In this document: one piece after another, positions 31,002 through 41,651 of the stretch
Layout: each line of letters begins with the position of its first letter
Numbering within the stretch: position 1 is the stretch's first letter
DNA from: Gnetum montanum
Taxonomy: Eukaryota > Streptophyta > Gnetopsida > Gnetales > Gnetaceae
Direction of reading: 5' to 3'
Assembly (NCBI GenBank): GCA_015680685.1
Contig: MNCI01034858.1
Span: forward strand, 104,594-146,244
DNA length: 41,651 nucleotides
The notes under the pieces: generated by a model
Told to the model about the DNA's origin: nothing
Seen by the model: the letters and a program-made list of their open reading frames with translations, nothing else
Database searches by the model: none
Program-made: the position numbers and the translations under genes

Positions 31002-31501
31002 TGTAATATTCCGTACTTGAATCTCAATGATTATGATCATCAATCATGTAGAATCATTGTTAAACATTTAAATAATTCAAATAATGGATTAAAATGTAAA
31101 AGTAATGGCAGAAGAATGGAATAAGAAGGAAAATAAACAATATACTTTATTAATGAAATTTATCTAAGTACATTGTCAATGGCCCTAAGTTATCTTCCTA
31201 GGACACTTATGATCCTTAGAGGCAATCTTGCATTGTCAGCACAGCTAGATCATAAGATTGAAGGGGTGATCAATCCCTTCTTATCCTACTTCACCCAACT
31301 CTTATCACTCACCATTCTAGCTCTACAACTCCATTTTTGGCATGACCTCTAAGTCCTAGCCTTAAATGTCATAGGTTAAACCCATCCTCAAAGGGTACTG
31401 CGAATAGTTACAACTCTTCATAACAAGGCACCTCTTCTTTCAAAGATTAGTTACATTGTTAATAACACAATTCTATCCTTAACAAAGAATGGAATGTTAC
31501 A
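31002..31501 (-). repeat. LTR of an unrelated retrotransposon (5' LTR by PBS position)
   Basis: 500 bases. On the minus strand it begins TGTAACATTCC and ends GGAATATTACA, an 11-bp terminal inverted repeat with one mismatch, and is followed by a PBS-like stretch. Weakly similar to 11020-11150. No coding region of the element was recognised at lower coordinates, so most of it is missing or beyond recognition. Confidence 0.6.
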
Positions 31502-34500
31502 ATCACTAGTTGTTGCTTCTGAAAAAGATGAATACTTATTCATTGTTAATGCTTATTATTATTCTATCTCTACATGGTATGACATTAATATTACCAGAGC
31601 AAGGAAGCATCTATTCTTTTTTCCTATCATAAGATTGCATTACTTTTGGATTTGATATGAGATCTTTTATTTTGCCTAAATTCATATTTATTGTATTAAT
31701 AATAGTAAAAAATTGGTTACAATCATCTTAATTATTTTTCCATAAATGACATAACTTACTATATAAGAAATAAATAAAGGTGCTATTAAGGTTGGCCTTT
31801 AGAAATAATGAAATCTATTTAAATGAAATTAGAGTTCTTGTACAATAAAAATTATTACTATTCAATAAATGTACTAAGATATTTGCTAATAGTAAAATGT
31901 TCATTCATGATATTATTGAATGTTGGTAATAATTTTTCTAAGTAAGAATCATGAAAATTATTGCAATCATGTGTATCTATTAAAATAAAATTTTCTTTAC
32001 CTTCATTAAAGATCTTTGCTATAGTATTACCTACAATAATGATGTATTTCCAATTGTATTTCTAAAAATAACTTGCAATGATTTTATATAGTGGTTTTTT
32101 AAACATTGGAATAACCACCCCTTTGCAATATCGATGATTGCGTTAACTTGGTGACTAAATGAACTTTGGCTTGTTTGTGTTAAGTTTAGTGACACAATGA
32201 TCACAAGGCTAAAGAAAATTAAAAATTAATTATGTTGAATTATATTAATGACAAAAGTTAGTGATTTTAGATATATTATAAACACTTGATTATCTATAGT
32301 GTTTATAAGGACAAATGTTTTTAATATAAACTTAATGTGTGTAAAATGACTTCAACTTAATCCAGATGACATGTCTTGTGTGTTATACATTTTGAATGAA
32401 AGAACAAAAAGTACATATAAGTTTGAGAAAACTATTATGATGGTTAATAAAATAGACATTCCAAATAGATAAAATTACTTAACATAAGTTAAGAGAAGAA
32501 CTTAACAAATTTTTAGATTATTAAGTATTTAAATGTACAAGAATATGATAGTGTAAATTGTTACTCATGGTATTACATAATATAGACCTTATTTAGAATG
32601 TTAAGCTTGATATAATACACCATATCCTTAATAGTTTGGAACATCCTTGAGGAGGTAGCTTATTATATTTTCCACGTTTCTTCATTTCATTGACTAGATA
32701 ACATACTCATTGTCACTTTGTCCTATGTTTTCTAGGAATTTCTTAATAATTATCTAATATAGTAGTACTTTTGTCCCAAATGAACATTAAATGACCTTTT
32801 GTATTTCTATAATTCACTCTATGCCACCAAAGGAGCATCCTTTAATAATACCTTATAACTACTTTCTTATTTTCCTTCTAAACTAAGTCATTTGCTAGTA
32901 GTAATAAATTATAGTCAATATGAAGAAAATTTAGATAAAAAATTTACTATTTTTGTTAAAGAAAACTAATATGAAAAATGTCCAATAAATAATAAATGAG
33001 GGTATTACATTAAGAGGTGTTCAAAGTGAAACATTTTGTATTTTAAAACTCAATGGAATACGTTACAGTTTTATTTAAATAGTTACATGACATTTTTTAA
33101 GGAAAAGGGCAAGTTAATTATATTAAAATAGGATTCATACCTCAACATTTAAAAATTCCATTAACATAGGTAGATGGAAAAACCATTACGTGATTGCTAG
33201 AAAAATGCCTAGGGAGGATAGTGGAAATTACAAGGTAAGCTAAAGCATATAACACCAAAATGCAAGGGTCACAGCCAAGGACACAATTACAAAGATGTCA
33301 TTGATTGAACTAAATAACACTAATCTAAAACATCATATCTTATGCAAAATCAAAGAAAAATTTAAATAAAAGTTGCAGGTAGCCATAAATAAGACACTAA
33401 GCTTCATAGTTGTTGGAGATCTTTCAACAAATTTTCTTTTATGTTGTTAGCATTATGCATGTATTTAATGGATTCATCATGTTTGTACCCTTATGGAAGA
33501 TATTAGAAACATTCACAATGCATGGAACTCTATTAAGAATAATCACAAGGAGGGAAAGAGATGTTGATGAAATTGGATGAAAATGTACCTAGGGAAAGGG
33601 AGAGTTGGTGGCTATTGGAATAATGAACACATAAGGGATGACTTCATCCAACCCATAAAATATATAATCTTCTAGAAATTTTTGCATTGAATCCTTGTGT
33701 CATACAAAATAAGGAAGTCATAGGCATAGGCCATGTAAGTTAACAGTCAAAGAAGGCAAGGAAGAAGAGTCCTTGATACATACCTAATGCACTATGAACC
33801 TAAAAGTAGAAGCCAAAAAAGAATTGAACCACAATGTGAATGGGCTCTAGTTGTGAGATAGGCCTAGAATAGGCAAAGTCCATAGGGATCTATGTAGGAA
33901 AACTAACATGTTAATATTGTAAACACTAAGGAGATTCATAGGAACATCGAGCAAGTTTAATGGGTGTGAGGCCTATAAGCCATTTGGACCAACACATAGG
34001 AATATATTTATTAATAAGCATGGATTTGCAGAAAATAGGAGTAATGAGCACCTACCTACTTGTCTAAGTTGCTATTAGAATTTTGGACCACCTCTTCCTA
34101 CATTAGAGAGCTAGGGGAGAAATGAGTAGATGCAAATGATGAAAAGAGGAATGGAAGAAGAACCTCTAAGGGTTGATAGCACTGAAGCAATAGGTCCACA
34201 AACCCAATTGAAAGCATACTCTCTTGAGGAACCATAATAGCTAGAGTTCAAAGAGCTAAAGGAGGGAAAATAGACTAAGTTGCAAATCACATCACTGTTA
34301 GATAAGACACATCAAAAGTCTTTAGTGAGGAATCCACAGGATCAACCATATGAATATATACCTAAGAGTTAAAGAAATTCATTCAAGCAAGTTAATTACA
34401 TTCAAAGGTTCTAGATACTAAAATTAGCCTAGAGTCTAAAGAACACTAGTTAGTAAGAAAAACTCGAAGTCTAGGATGAGATATCTCATAATTTAGAAAA

Positions 34501-34719
34501 TAAGTTTGGCCCAAATAGAAAGTAGGCCATTGTGAAGGTAAGCACCATTATACTTAGTAAGAGTAAGTGTCCCTTTAAGAAATCATTGAACAATGTAAAA
34601 ATCCTAGCATTCCATCCTTGAAATGAAGAATCTATGATTTGGAAGGCTAGTGGCTATGATGACTAACTTAACTACTATTAATCATGAAGTTTTCATTGAA
34701 CTCTAGCTATATCTTGATG
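31502..34719. other. No gene recognised; AT-rich decayed sequence
   Basis: Stops in all frames for most of 3.2 kb. The minus strand has a stretch of low stop density at about 33780-34380 without a recognisable motif; it could be the rest of the LINE that starts at 34720. Nothing else supported. Confidence 0.5.
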
Positions 34720-35260
34720 CTAATTTGACCTTGTATACTATCCACCTAAAAAAGCAATATCAATGTAACCTAATATTGCTACTGCATTCATAAAAGGAAT
34801 ATGGACTATGACATTTTATTTCCCTCCAATTTTCTCATAGGAATTCAAGATAGAATTAAAATCACCCATAAGAAATACTAGGTCTATAATGTGTTTTATT
34901 ATTGAGGGAATTTTTTCCCAATATGAGGTAGGATTTTTAATTTGGGAAGGTCCATACACATTGATTAAAATCCAATCTAGTGTTCCTAAAATCTGGACAA
35001 CAAGAGAGTGAATTAGACCAAAGTATGGAAACTGTAAAATAAGATTTCCAAATTGTCCAAAGTCCACGTAAACTTTTAGAAGATCTAATAAAACAAAAAC
35101 CACATTGAGGAAAAGGTAGCAAATAGTAGTGATAATCCTTACTTCATCTATTTTACTTTCCTATAAGTAATGAAAATCCAATCCTTCTTCTACATGATGT
35201 GTTATGATGGGTTGTGGGTTCTCCACACTTGAAGCCTTCAAAACTTCTTGTAGGGCCACT
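34720..35260 (-). pseudogene. LINE (L1-type non-LTR retrotransposon) endonuclease fragment
   Basis: AP-like endonuclease that nicks target DNA for LINE insertion. Minus strand: QESKIDEVRI (about 35185-35155, the LQETK-type catalytic Glu region), RGLWTIWKSYF in another frame (about 35065-35033), WILINVYGPSQ (34970-34938), LVFLMGDFNSILNSYEKIGG (34878-34819; catalytic Asp and Asn in GDFN), and LGYIDIAFLGG (about 34775-34743), the GLIDIPFLGG-type motif. Frame changes and stops break it. No RT domain was recognised further along. Confidence 0.72.
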
Positions 35261-35720
35261 ATAGCATTTTGGATTAATTTAATAAGCACTTATACAAGAT
35301 TCTATATAAAATAATGTTCCTATTTTGGATGCCAAACTTTAGCACATTAAAGCATTTGGCCAAATATAATGTTAAAATGTCTAATTCCACCCCATAGAAA
35401 ATCAATTACTGTTACATTTGGTGATTTTTTGTTTTGTGAAAATACATGCTTTCCATTATCTACAATCAAAACCCTTCTAGTCTAGAAATACCAAAAATCC
35501 CCACAATTCTAAAATCCACCTATGAATGAAAACAGTCCACATATCCATATCCAAATCACACAATAAAACCCAATGGTAAGACAAATCCTAAAAATTTTCT
35601 TTTATCCATTGATAATATTTAGCAGGCCAAGGATGAAAAAAACCATCCCAAAACTTTAAAATAATCAATTTCTTGTAATAATTTTTCATAAAAAAGAGAA
35701 AAGAAATAGTAAAAAATTCA
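35261..35720 (-). pseudogene. Possible LINE ORF1 fragment
   Basis: Minus strand upstream of the endonuclease: KVLGWFFFILGL or, in the next frame, KFWDGFFHPWPAKYYQW (about 35665-35615), resembling the W-x-F-x-PW segment of plant LINE ORF1. No CCHC knuckle was seen. Weak; position supports it. Confidence 0.3.
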
Positions 35721-35797
35721 AATATTGTCCATGATTTGGAAAATTCTTANTAAATAGTAAAAAATTCAAATATTGTCCATGATTTGGAAAATTCTTA
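35704..35797. other. Assembly-type duplication around an N (46 bp + N + 46 bp)
   Basis: 35704-35749 equals 35752-35797; N at 35750, one unmatched base (T) after it. Confidence 0.85.
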
Positions 35798-36369
35798 CCT
35801 ATATTTTCCATGAGTTTGTCACTTTCTACACTTGAAAGTGATTCAATGGATAGTCTGTCTAGCTAATAAAAGCACATTTTTGCAAAATATTTTTCCAATG
35901 ACACATCTACTAAGAAATTTTCCTTGATATGTTTTCTAGCATAAATCATCCTTGATGGGGCCATCCATCTCTTCTGCCAAACTCAATTTATTATTATTTA
36001 TTATTCTCACTTGAGCATCAAGTTCATATTCAAGTGCATTGAACTTACAATTTTGATTATGACCTTTCCTATCATTTTGATTTAGAGGATTCATTTATTG
36101 TAATTTGGACTTAGGCAATAGGATATCAAACTATTTATTATTAGTGGATAAGTTAGGTTTTGTACATAGGAGGCAATTGTCACTATTTTTAAACATTTTT
36201 CTTTTATCTTATCCTACATTTTTCTACTCCTTTGCATGTATTTTTATGAATGTCTATCATTTTTCTTGTTACTTTTTTTTCTTGGCATCCTATAATTTTC
36301 ATATGTTGCATTTTATTTTATTCATAATTTTTAATTTTATTTAAGTAATACCTTTCTAACCTAAGCCTA
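35798..36369. other. No gene recognised
   Basis: AT-rich. A hydrophobic + frame (36105-36344) reads T-rich sequence and has no recognisable family. Confidence 0.45.
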
Positions 36370-36851
36370 GTTAGTAAGATGATATATCACAGGCACTAAC
36401 ATCAACTAATAAATGACCTACAAGCATAGTTATGATTTATAAGTGCTCATGTCAATAATATCATGCTATACATATAGTGTAGATGTGTTATTAGCAATGA
36501 AGATTATATATGAGGTGTTAAAGGACAATCTATTCTATTTGTAATATTGTAATGATGAAGAAAAATCTCAATATTTATTATTGTTCATGAATTGTGCCCA
36601 AAAATAATCCACTTAAATAAAGATGTCATACACTTGTAATTCACCACTAAAAGCATTCACAACTCTAAGTTCAAGAAAAAAATCCAAGAATTCCACTAAG
36701 GATTGGCAAAAAATTATCCTTTGACATGATGGTGGGCTCATATTTATAGACATGGCTATATTTAGCTACATTGTATCTATGGCATCGTATATTGAGCTAT
36801 GATGTCATATCTATGATATCATAGTTCTTTTATAAAATATTTCATCATATA
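36370..36851 (-). repeat. LTR fragment of the Athila-like family
   Basis: On the minus strand it starts TGATGAAATATTTT (36851), has GATATCATAG, GATATGACATCATAG and AATATACGATG motifs, a TATA box (TATAAATA, 36748-36741), then AACAATAATAAATATTGAG and TTCTTCATCATTACAA corresponding to the AGCAATAAAGATCAAGATTA and CTTCATCATTGCAAC stretch of the element A LTR. The U5 end (CTCATCA) was not found. Upstream PPT is not clear. Confidence 0.55.
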
Positions 36852-37209
36852 GGTGCTAGTGTAAGTTTGAGTACATCAAGCTCAAGTCATCAAATGAGCC
36901 ATAATAAAATGCGATAAGTCATATTGCCTATCATATTGCAAGACTATTGCCCCATAATGAGCCACTTACAAGAAGTTTTTTTTTCTAAATAATGAGCTAG
37001 CAGCAAGATGATTTGTAAAATTTATTCAATGTGTCTAGGAGTAGTACTCTAGCAATTATCAATCCTATGGGAGATGTTGTCATCACCTTTCTTTTAAAAA
37101 TTCCTATGATTTTAGACTTTTTAATAAAATTTCTAATACTACTAGAGTAAGGAGATAGGGAAACTATGGTGATCATGCCATACTAAGAAAGACAAATAGT
37201 TGTATAATT
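36852..37209. other. No gene recognised; junction region before element D
   Basis: Spacer between the LTR fragment and the point where element D sequence becomes recognisable. Confidence 0.4.
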
Positions 37210-37218
37210 GGTCATAGA

Positions 37219-37690
37219 TAAAATGTTTGAAGCTTTGAAAGCCCTTGTAACACCCATTCCAAACTTCACTATTATCCCAGACATTCAAGAGCTTGTGGGG
37301 GCTGATTCAAGAAAAACCAAGATGATGAATGTAAACTAACATAAGGAAGTATTAGATAAATTTTATGAATCTAGGAAAATGATTCTAAATATCTTCAACA
37401 TTCCTAAATATATCACCACAACCCATCTTGAAAAAGAATTGATGGTAGTGGTGTTTGGTCTAGAAAAGTTCAAGCATTATGTGCTTGGATACAAGGTGTT
37501 TGTGCACATGAATCAAAATGCCATACACTTCCTGATGAATAAGCCAATGATGAGTCCCAATGTCATATGGTGGTTGGTGATCTTATAGGAATTCAATCTC
37601 ATGATGGTAGATCAAAAGGGCACTAAGAATATGGTCACAAATCACTTGTCTTGGTTACAATGGGACAACAAAGAGGAAACCCACTATCTA
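37219..37690 (+). pseudogene. RNase H of element D (with RT/RNase H junction remnant)
   Basis: KMFEALKALVTPIPNFTIIP (about 37219-37278) looks like the connection before RNase H, but the segment with the first catalytic Asp is missing or scrambled. Then THLEKELMVVVFGLEKFKHY (37420-37480, catalytic Glu), GYKVFVHMNQNAIHFLMNK (about 37488-37545) and MVTNHLSWLQWD (about 37630-37665; Asp replaced by Asn in TDHLSR). Stops at 37588 and later. Confidence 0.75.
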
Positions 37691-37859
37691 ATATGTTTCT
37701 TGATGAACTCCTCTTTGTTGGGGCTATAACTAAAAAATTGGCCAATGAGCCTAAACGGTATGATGGCATTCTCACCTATCTTCTCATCTAAGAGATGCCA
37801 CAAGGGTTGGACCACTAGAAGAAATAGTAGTTTCTTCACTAGGTAAAACGATTCATCGA

Positions 37860-38990
37860 GATCAACAAACACCTCTACAAGGTGTGCACTAATGGCTTGG
37901 TTTGTTGGTGTGTCCCTAATGCTGATCAACTATGTGTTCTCTAAGATGATCATGAAGGTCCTTGCGAAGGCCACTATGCTAGGAGACACACAGCCATTAA
38001 AATCCTGATAGCAAGGTACTATTGGCCAACAATTGTTAGGGATGCTCATCAATATATCAACTCTTGTAAATGTTTCCAACGAGATGATGGAATGACCACT
38101 CGAATGGAGGGACCTCAATAATGGATTCAACCATTGAAACCCTTTAACATCTAGGGCATTGATTTCACAGATCCCATCATGCCCATGTTAAATGGAAAGG
38201 TGTACATCATAGTCATTGTTAACTATTTTATGAAATGGGCAGAAGTAGCAACCTTCACAAACTATATATCTTCTTCTACTGCTCAGTTAATACAACAAAA
38301 TGTTGTAAACATGTGTGATGTGCCACATGCATTAATTTTGGATAATGAAACTCACTTTATAGGCACTACCTTTCGGAAGCTCATGTAACACTTGAGGATT
38401 AAACATAAACTCACAACACCCTACCACCCCCAAGCCAATGGTCAAGCTAAGGTTACCAAGAGAGAAATCACAAGGATTCTAACAAGAACTATCAACAAAT
38501 ATAGAAAATACTGGAGCACGAAACTCAACAATGCCCTTTGGGCCTATCACTCAACATGGAAACTTTCTATAGGCAACTCTTCCTATCAGCTTGTGTACGA
38601 AAAATTACCAATACTTCCTATTCAATCCAAGCTCCATACATTTTCAATAGCCTATGACCTTGACCTTAACTTGAGTCAAGCATAGAAAGAAAGATTAATG
38701 AATCTCAACTTGCTAAACAAAAATAGATTGGTGGCCCTATCATCTAATGAGTTGCACAAGGCATACAACAAAAAGCACCATGACCTTAAAATCAACAAAG
38801 TGAAGTTTCAACTAAGAGATAAGGTTCTCTACTAGAATCCCACACATGTACCTCAATGAAATAATTTCTAGACATTATGGGAAGGACCATATATAATTTA
38901 TGAAACTTTTTCTTGTAGGGCCATGATGATTTACAAACCTAAGAGCCCAAACAAAAAATAGCTAGTCACCATACAACAAGTCAAACCTTT
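37860..38990 (+). pseudogene. Integrase of element D
   Basis: Zinc finger HEGPCEGHYARR (about 37951-37986) with a damaged Cys pair (NSCKCFQR, about 38059-38082). First catalytic Asp in GIDFTDP (about 38157-38177), second in LDNETHF (about 38337-38357), so both are kept. The Glu position is Lys (NGQAKVTKRE, about 38438-38467). Core continues in one frame for 97 residues to 38685, with LNNALWAYHSTWKLSIGN and ILPIQSKLH. The C-terminal end has LRDKVLY and LWEGPYIIYE (about 38876-38905). Better preserved than the copy in C: only TAG/TAA stops, few frameshifts. Confidence 0.87.
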
Positions 38991-39734
38991 CCACAAGCAT
39001 AATCCAGCTAATAAAACACATGCCTCATTAGATGAACAACCATGCTCAATATTTCAAATCTCCTCCTTTCAACTTAGTTGTGGGGGACATGGCCATCCAT
39101 GCTAACTATATAATTGACTCCTTAGTTTTTCATCTTTTTGTTTTACACATTTTTATTTTACATCTTGTTGCTTTTACGACCTTTTGTTTAACACATTCTT
39201 TATTTTACATCTTTTTGTTTTCATGTTATTAATCTTTTCTAATTTTTTTTATAACATCATTAGTAAATTTGTTATTTCATAAATATTTTACACTTTATTT
39301 TATATTTTCTTTTATTCTAGTTGATTTTCTAACTTTTTGTTAATAAGTGTCAGGCACAGTGGTAATTGGTTGCTTGATGGTGGTATGTACTATTTTTTTA
39401 TTTGATTGTTGGTGTCTACATTTTAGCTTTGAATTTTGTTATTGATAAGTAGGACATAGTTTCTTGTTTATGCAATAGGAAATGAGTCTACAACATCCAC
39501 CCATCCACAAACTCTATGGTTTTTCTTGTTTTAGAAATGTGCAATCCCTTTTTCATTAACAAAACTATAACAAATTTGTGACTTTGGTTGTTTTTGAAAT
39601 TGGAAAGGAATTTAAAGGTTTGAATAGGTTGTGACTTCAAGGGGATTTAGTATTCTTTGTACCTTTCTAGTTGCTAGGATGAATGTGTGTTTCATGGATT
39701 TCTTACCATTCTATGTCAACCAATAAAAGGAAGT
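38991..39734 (+). other. 3' UTR of element D, integrase-proximal part
   Basis: Matches 22001-22740 of C in reverse. Small frame 39032-39232 begins MNNHAQYFKSPPFNLV. The T-rich TTTTACATCTTTTTGTTTT degenerate repeat spans about 39120-39300. A strand of 39440-39560 (CATCCACCCATCCACA...) matches 22200-22260 of C. Confidence 0.55.
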
Positions 39735-39900
39735 TGAATAAGTCTTTGCATAGTGTGGTTCTCATAAAAAAATAAAAAAATGATGGGAATTCAAAGCATA
39801 TACCTTAGACACAATAAATGAATAAGTCTTTTTATGGTATGGTTTCCATTTCAAAGAAAAATTATGGAAATTTAAAGAACACCTCTTAGACAAAATAAAT
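39735..39900 (+). repeat. Two-unit 81-85 bp tandem repeat in the 3' UTR
   Basis: Units 39735-39819 and 39820-39900 start GAATAAGTCTTT and end AATAAAT. Homologous to the three-unit array 21741-22000 of C; the right flank GCTACAAGCACTAGTTATGG is shared. Confidence 0.9.
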
Positions 39901-39910
39901 ACGCTACAAG

Positions 39911-41106
39911 CACTAGTTATGGGACTAGAAAGACATGTTAACCATGCCTAAAGGTCCCCTCTAACTAAGGCCCTTTCTAACTTCCTACTTCTCTTTTCTT
40001 CTCTAATAAGGAACGCTAGTTGTTCTATGGATGTACTTTTGTGTCTCGCAAGAGGCGGGGTTGGGGGGTGTAAATGGTGATGGAAAGTCACTAAATGTGG
40101 TTAGTTTTGATCTGGACTAAGGATTAATATTATCAAGTCATTTAACTATAAAATTCACAAGGGACTTTATGTAACCTTAATTAAGAACTCCATTTCACTC
40201 TCTCTCATCCATCTATTTTTTCCATGTTTTACCTCACTATCAATTTCATGTTCTTGTTGAAAGTCCTAGTTTGATGTGTCGAAATTCTTAGGTATTTTCT
40301 TTTGGGTTTTTGTACTTAACCTTTCGTAACCATTAATCATCCACAAGATCCATGGACTCCTTGGTTTGAAGTTATGCAAGGGTAATACAAGGCTTGTGCT
40401 TGCTTTGGGAAGGACCCACTTGCATATCTTTTGGTTGGGTTAGTTAAGTTCTTTATCCTTAGACACTTATATAATCCTTTTATTTACCTCATCAATGACA
40501 TCTAATTGTGTACATCTTCACAACATTTTTTAGTGAAACCTTTTATTGTTACTGTTGTGAATTCTTACATCCTCTTTAGGCATTTCATCCTATTTGAACT
40601 TTTTCAAATTTAATGAACCGCTTATCCATTTTACCCTATTTTTTATTCTTCCCACTAAAACTACTAAAGAAATCAATCTACCATAATCACAACCTAGTCA
40701 ACTGTAACCACTGATGAGACAAGGTACTTAACAACTAGGTCTTACACATTGCATACTAATTCCCAATTCTATTGTGACTATAGCCAAAAGCATGTATTGG
40801 AAGTAATACTATCTTCACCACGGATGATGTAGTAGTATCACATGATGAGGACTCTTCATGATCATTGAATCTTCTTTCTTGCACTTTAGCTGCTAGAGGA
40901 GTGGATGTTAGTTTTGTCCAAGGTGTTCCCTTCTCTTATCATGAACATCCAATTTTGTAAAAGATTGCAATCTATACACTTGGGCACTTCAAATTTGTTT
41001 GCTCCATCTGTGTCAGTTTGTATATTAGTCAATAATCCTATACCTTCCAAATATTTTGTAAGAAACTTGTTCCTCCTCTTCTTCACTCAAGGACAAGTTT
41101 TCATTT
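39911..41106 (+). other. 3' UTR of element D, LTR-proximal part
   Basis: Non-coding. Homologous to 20569-21730 of C (reverse) and, from about 40370, to 14240-15010 of B. It contains a G-rich run at 40052-40070 not seen at the same place in C. Confidence 0.6.
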
Positions 41107-41119
41107 AGTTGTGGGGGAA
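41107..41119 (+). other. Polypurine tract of element D
   Basis: TTGTGGGGGAA directly before TGATGAATC, preceded by CAAGGACAAGTTTTCATTTAG. Confidence 0.78.
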
Positions 41120-41651
41120 TGATGAATCATGTTTTGACTAGCTCTGATATCAGAGCCTTGATATCAAATACCCAATATTCAAGCCTAAGATGCAATGTTG
41201 AATATTTGATATCACGGGGTATCTACCAGCCTATAAATATAGCGCTTTGGCTCATAATCGAAATAGTTTTTGATATAGTTTTTCATCAATTTTTGGCATA
41301 GATAGCAAAGCTCTTGCAGTTTTTTTTCTCCAAACTTAGAATATTTTCTGAGTGCCCATAGTAAGAGTCTAACTGTGTACAGATCTTTATTCGAACACTA
41401 ATGTACTTAAGCATAGCAATGTGAGGGGAATAAAAATGAATCCTTTTTATCATCCTTGAAACACAAAGAATAGATTAATGCTTCCTTGATGCATTTAATA
41501 TTCATGCACTTTATTTTTAGGAACTTCACTTTAATGAACTTTAATTAAGAAATTAATTTTTAGTTGTTAATGAACACAATCACAACCACCCCGAGTATAT
41601 GAGTAGCACTTGGTAATCCAAAAACGCTTAATGTTTGATAGCCCAACAGAA
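41120..41651 (+). repeat. 3' LTR of element D, cut by the window end
   Basis: Begins TGATGAATCATG. U3 has CTCTGATATCAGAG, CTTGATATCAAATACCCAA and TTTGATATCACGGGG; TATAAATA at 41232-41239. U5 reaches the CACTTGGTAATCC region found in the LTRs of A and B, then the window stops. Confidence 0.85.
41232..41239 (+). promoter_or_regulatory. TATA box of element D 3' LTR
   Basis: TATAAATA in CAGCCTATAAATATAGCGC; same place as in B (15133-15140). Confidence 0.7.

Larger units (their letters stand above)
37210..41651 (+). mobile_element. Element D: 3' half of an Athila-like retrotransposon
   Basis: Collinear with element C (minus) from RNase H through integrase, 3' UTR with two-unit minisatellite, PPT and 3' LTR. 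The LTR runs off the window. Gag, protease and most of RT are missing at the left. With C it forms an inverted pair about 8 kb apart (C 3' half 19.7-24.5 kb, D 37.2-41.6 kb). Confidence 0.88.

Noticed and set aside
33780-34380. Minus-strand stretch with few stops
   Set aside because: No motif of LINE RT or any other family could be read; kept only as a remark in the gap entry.
1-41651. CRISPR array, prokaryotic operons or complete rRNA/tRNA genes
   Set aside because: No equal-length repeat-spacer pattern, no operon-like ORFs, and the only RNA-like sequences are degenerate 5S and tRNA-Met derivatives.

Overview
The window is plant nuclear DNA, almost all of it decayed retrotransposon. Evidence: Ty3/gypsy gag, protease, RT, RNase H and integrase remnants of the plant Tat and Athila lineages; TATA boxes of the TATAAATA type in the LTRs; an Athila-type primer binding site; a LINE endonuclease remnant; and a fossil of a plant-type CCR4 deadenylase gene. 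No intact protein-coding gene of ordinary length was found. The great age of the insertions, the AT-rich background and the CG/CHG-type decay fit a large, methylated seed-plant genome, perhaps a gymnosperm, but the species cannot be read from this window.

Layout. 1-3891: 3' end of a Tat-like gypsy element on the + strand (integrase, a 37-bp tandem array in the 3' UTR, then a probable long LTR with CG-rich TACGC arrays on both sides of its TATA box). 4540-5152: minus-strand gypsy gag fragment. 5153-10740: element A, a complete Athila-like element with two LTRs, PBS, PPT and gag but no pol, so a non-autonomous gag-only element. 10741-11759: degenerate LTR-like repeat. 11760-12965: minus-strand CCR4 pseudogene with no recognisable intron. 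13350-14230 and 17600-18560: two related blocks that each carry a 5S-rRNA-like stretch (minus strand) followed by purine-rich sequence and a degenerate minisatellite. 14240-15961: 3' end and LTR of Athila-like element B. 16240-17414: minus-strand gag pseudogene. 18660-18745: tRNA-Met-derived SINE-like sequence. 19709-29240: element C, a full-length Athila-like element on the minus strand with a perfect 5-bp target duplication (CCATG), with gag, protease, RT, RNase H and integrase all broken. 29590-31501: gene-like remnant with intron-like signals next to a minus-strand LTR with an initiator-Met-type PBS. 34720-35720: minus-strand LINE remnant. 36370-36851: minus-strand Athila-like LTR fragment. 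37210-41651: element D, the 3' half of a + strand relative of C, running out of the window inside its 3' LTR.

How the parts relate. A, B, C, D and the 36.4-36.9 kb fragment belong to one broad LTR family: LTRs begin TGATGA and end CTCATCA or a close variant, have PPTs of the TTGTGGGGGAA type, and carry clusters of ATATC/GATATC-like motifs just upstream of the TATA box. A could only have moved with enzymes supplied by a relative such as C or D. C and D share a 3' UTR minisatellite with different copy numbers (three and two) and share a Lys at the integrase position where catalytic Glu is expected.

Three of the four N characters lie between two exact 41-46 bp copies of the same sequence, which looks like uncollapsed assembly overlap rather than biology. 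All identifications are by eye; identity levels and family names need alignment.
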